From NCBI GenBank assembly GCA_963609725.1, contig CAVDLI010000081.1, positions 1 through 6,531 on the forward strand: a stretch of 6,531 nt of DNA, written 5' to 3'. Within the stretch, counting starts at the first letter, position 1. Each line of letters starts with the position of its first letter. This stretch comes from UBA9732 sp963609725. GTDB lineage: Bacteria > Spirochaetota > Spirochaetia > Sphaerochaetales > Sphaerochaetaceae. Below are positions 6,302 to 6,531 of this stretch, in pieces. A program made the translations under genes and the position numbers. The notes below the pieces were generated by a model. It was not told where the DNA came from. It was given only the letters and a program-made list of their open reading frames with translations, and did no database searches.

Positions 6302-6531
6302 TTACTTCTGAGACAAAATTGTTTTTATTTCATTTTCACTTAAAGAAGTAATTTCTGAAATCATTACTAGAGGGAGGTTTTTTGCATTCATTTGTTTGAT
6401 AATACGATTTGTAGTTTCCTCTTGCCCTTGAGAAATGCCTTGTGATAGCCCTTGCGACAATCCTTCAGAAAAACCTTCAGCTACACCATCTTTGTATTGT
6501 TCTATAAGATTTAGTTCATACTTCATATAAC
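6302..6531 (-). CDS. C-terminal fragment of an Rpn / PD-(D/E)XK nuclease-transposase family protein (cut by window edge)
   Basis: The frame is open to the right edge (a TAT codon at 6529-6527 precedes the first visible ATG at 6526) and ends at TAA 6304-6302. That ATG has no Shine-Dalgarno in view and is probably internal. The visible residues begin MKYELNLIEQYKDGVAEG, followed by a run of four-residue repeats of the form (E/Q)G(L/F/I)S, then a helical end, KNLPLVMISEITSLSENEI. This arrangement of a conserved Tyr-Glu segment, a Gly-spaced low-complexity tail and a short helix-turn-helix-like end is typical of Rpn-type recombination-promoting nuclease/putative transposase proteins (PF12784 and relatives), often present in many copies in Treponema and some Firmicutes. 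The nuclease domain lies outside the window, so activity cannot be judged. I see no clear terminator between its stop and the nifJ promoters. Confidence 0.65.
   Translation of the reverse strand, partial: YMKYELNLIEQYKDGVAEGFSEGLSQGLSQGISQGQEETTNRIIKQMNAKNLPLVMISEITSLSENEIKTILSQK
6425..6487 (-). repeat. In-frame 12-nt repeats encoding a glycine-every-four-residues tail
   Basis: Within the Rpn-like fragment, glycines fall at residues 14, 18, 22, 26, 30 and 34 (counted from the first visible Met). The underlying 12-nt units follow the scheme GAAGG/CAAGG plus seven variable bases, for example GAAGGATTGTCG and CAAGGGCTATCA. The units have diverged at third positions, so the array looks old rather than newly expanded. 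Such tails are common in this family and may vary in unit number between paralogues. Confidence 0.7.

Overview
The window looks like a piece of a low-GC, anaerobic, fermentative bacterial chromosome. All confident genes lie on the minus strand. A spirochaete of the Treponema type is my best guess, because it combines NifJ, an OadB-type sodium pump, a CmpB/DUF1113 membrane protein and an Rpn-family nuclease tail. A clostridial host is also possible, and the guess rests on family knowledge rather than on a marker gene.

In the minus-strand direction of transcription, from high to low coordinates: (1) 6531-6302 is the C-terminal end of an Rpn/PD-(D/E)XK nuclease-transposase family protein, cut by the window edge. 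(2) 6301-6099 is a regulatory gap with two candidate promoters and a 5'-leader hairpin. (3) 6098-2580 is a complete 1172-residue pyruvate:ferredoxin (flavodoxin) oxidoreductase, nifJ, followed by a strong intrinsic terminator at 2541-2507. (4) 2506-2326 is a leader that may contain a small hydrophobic ORF. (5) 2325-1483 is a CmpB/DUF1113-family membrane protein with a coiled-coil tail. (6) 1482-1355 holds three near-palindromes of the form TTTTT(RY)AAAAA overlapping a candidate promoter. (7) 1354-269 is the beta subunit of a sodium-translocating carboxylic-acid decarboxylase. (8) 253-128 is a very short, 41-residue gene for its likely gamma-type membrane partner. (9) 127-1 holds one good and one weak terminator, both oriented for plus-strand transcription arriving from outside the window.

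Metabolically, NifJ oxidises pyruvate to acetyl-CoA and passes electrons to ferredoxin or flavodoxin. A decarboxylase of the oxaloacetate type would supply pyruvate while exporting Na+. The biotin-carboxyltransferase (alpha) subunit that the beta/gamma pair needs is not in the window, so its identity and the substrate (oxaloacetate, methylmalonyl-CoA or glutaconyl-CoA) cannot be fixed here. The core genes are ordinary. The items most worth a second look are the minimal gamma-like protein, the palindrome cluster at the oadB promoter, the missing Shine-Dalgarno of oadB and the structured nifJ leader. I see no evidence of a new defence or mobile system, no CRISPR array and no RNA gene.
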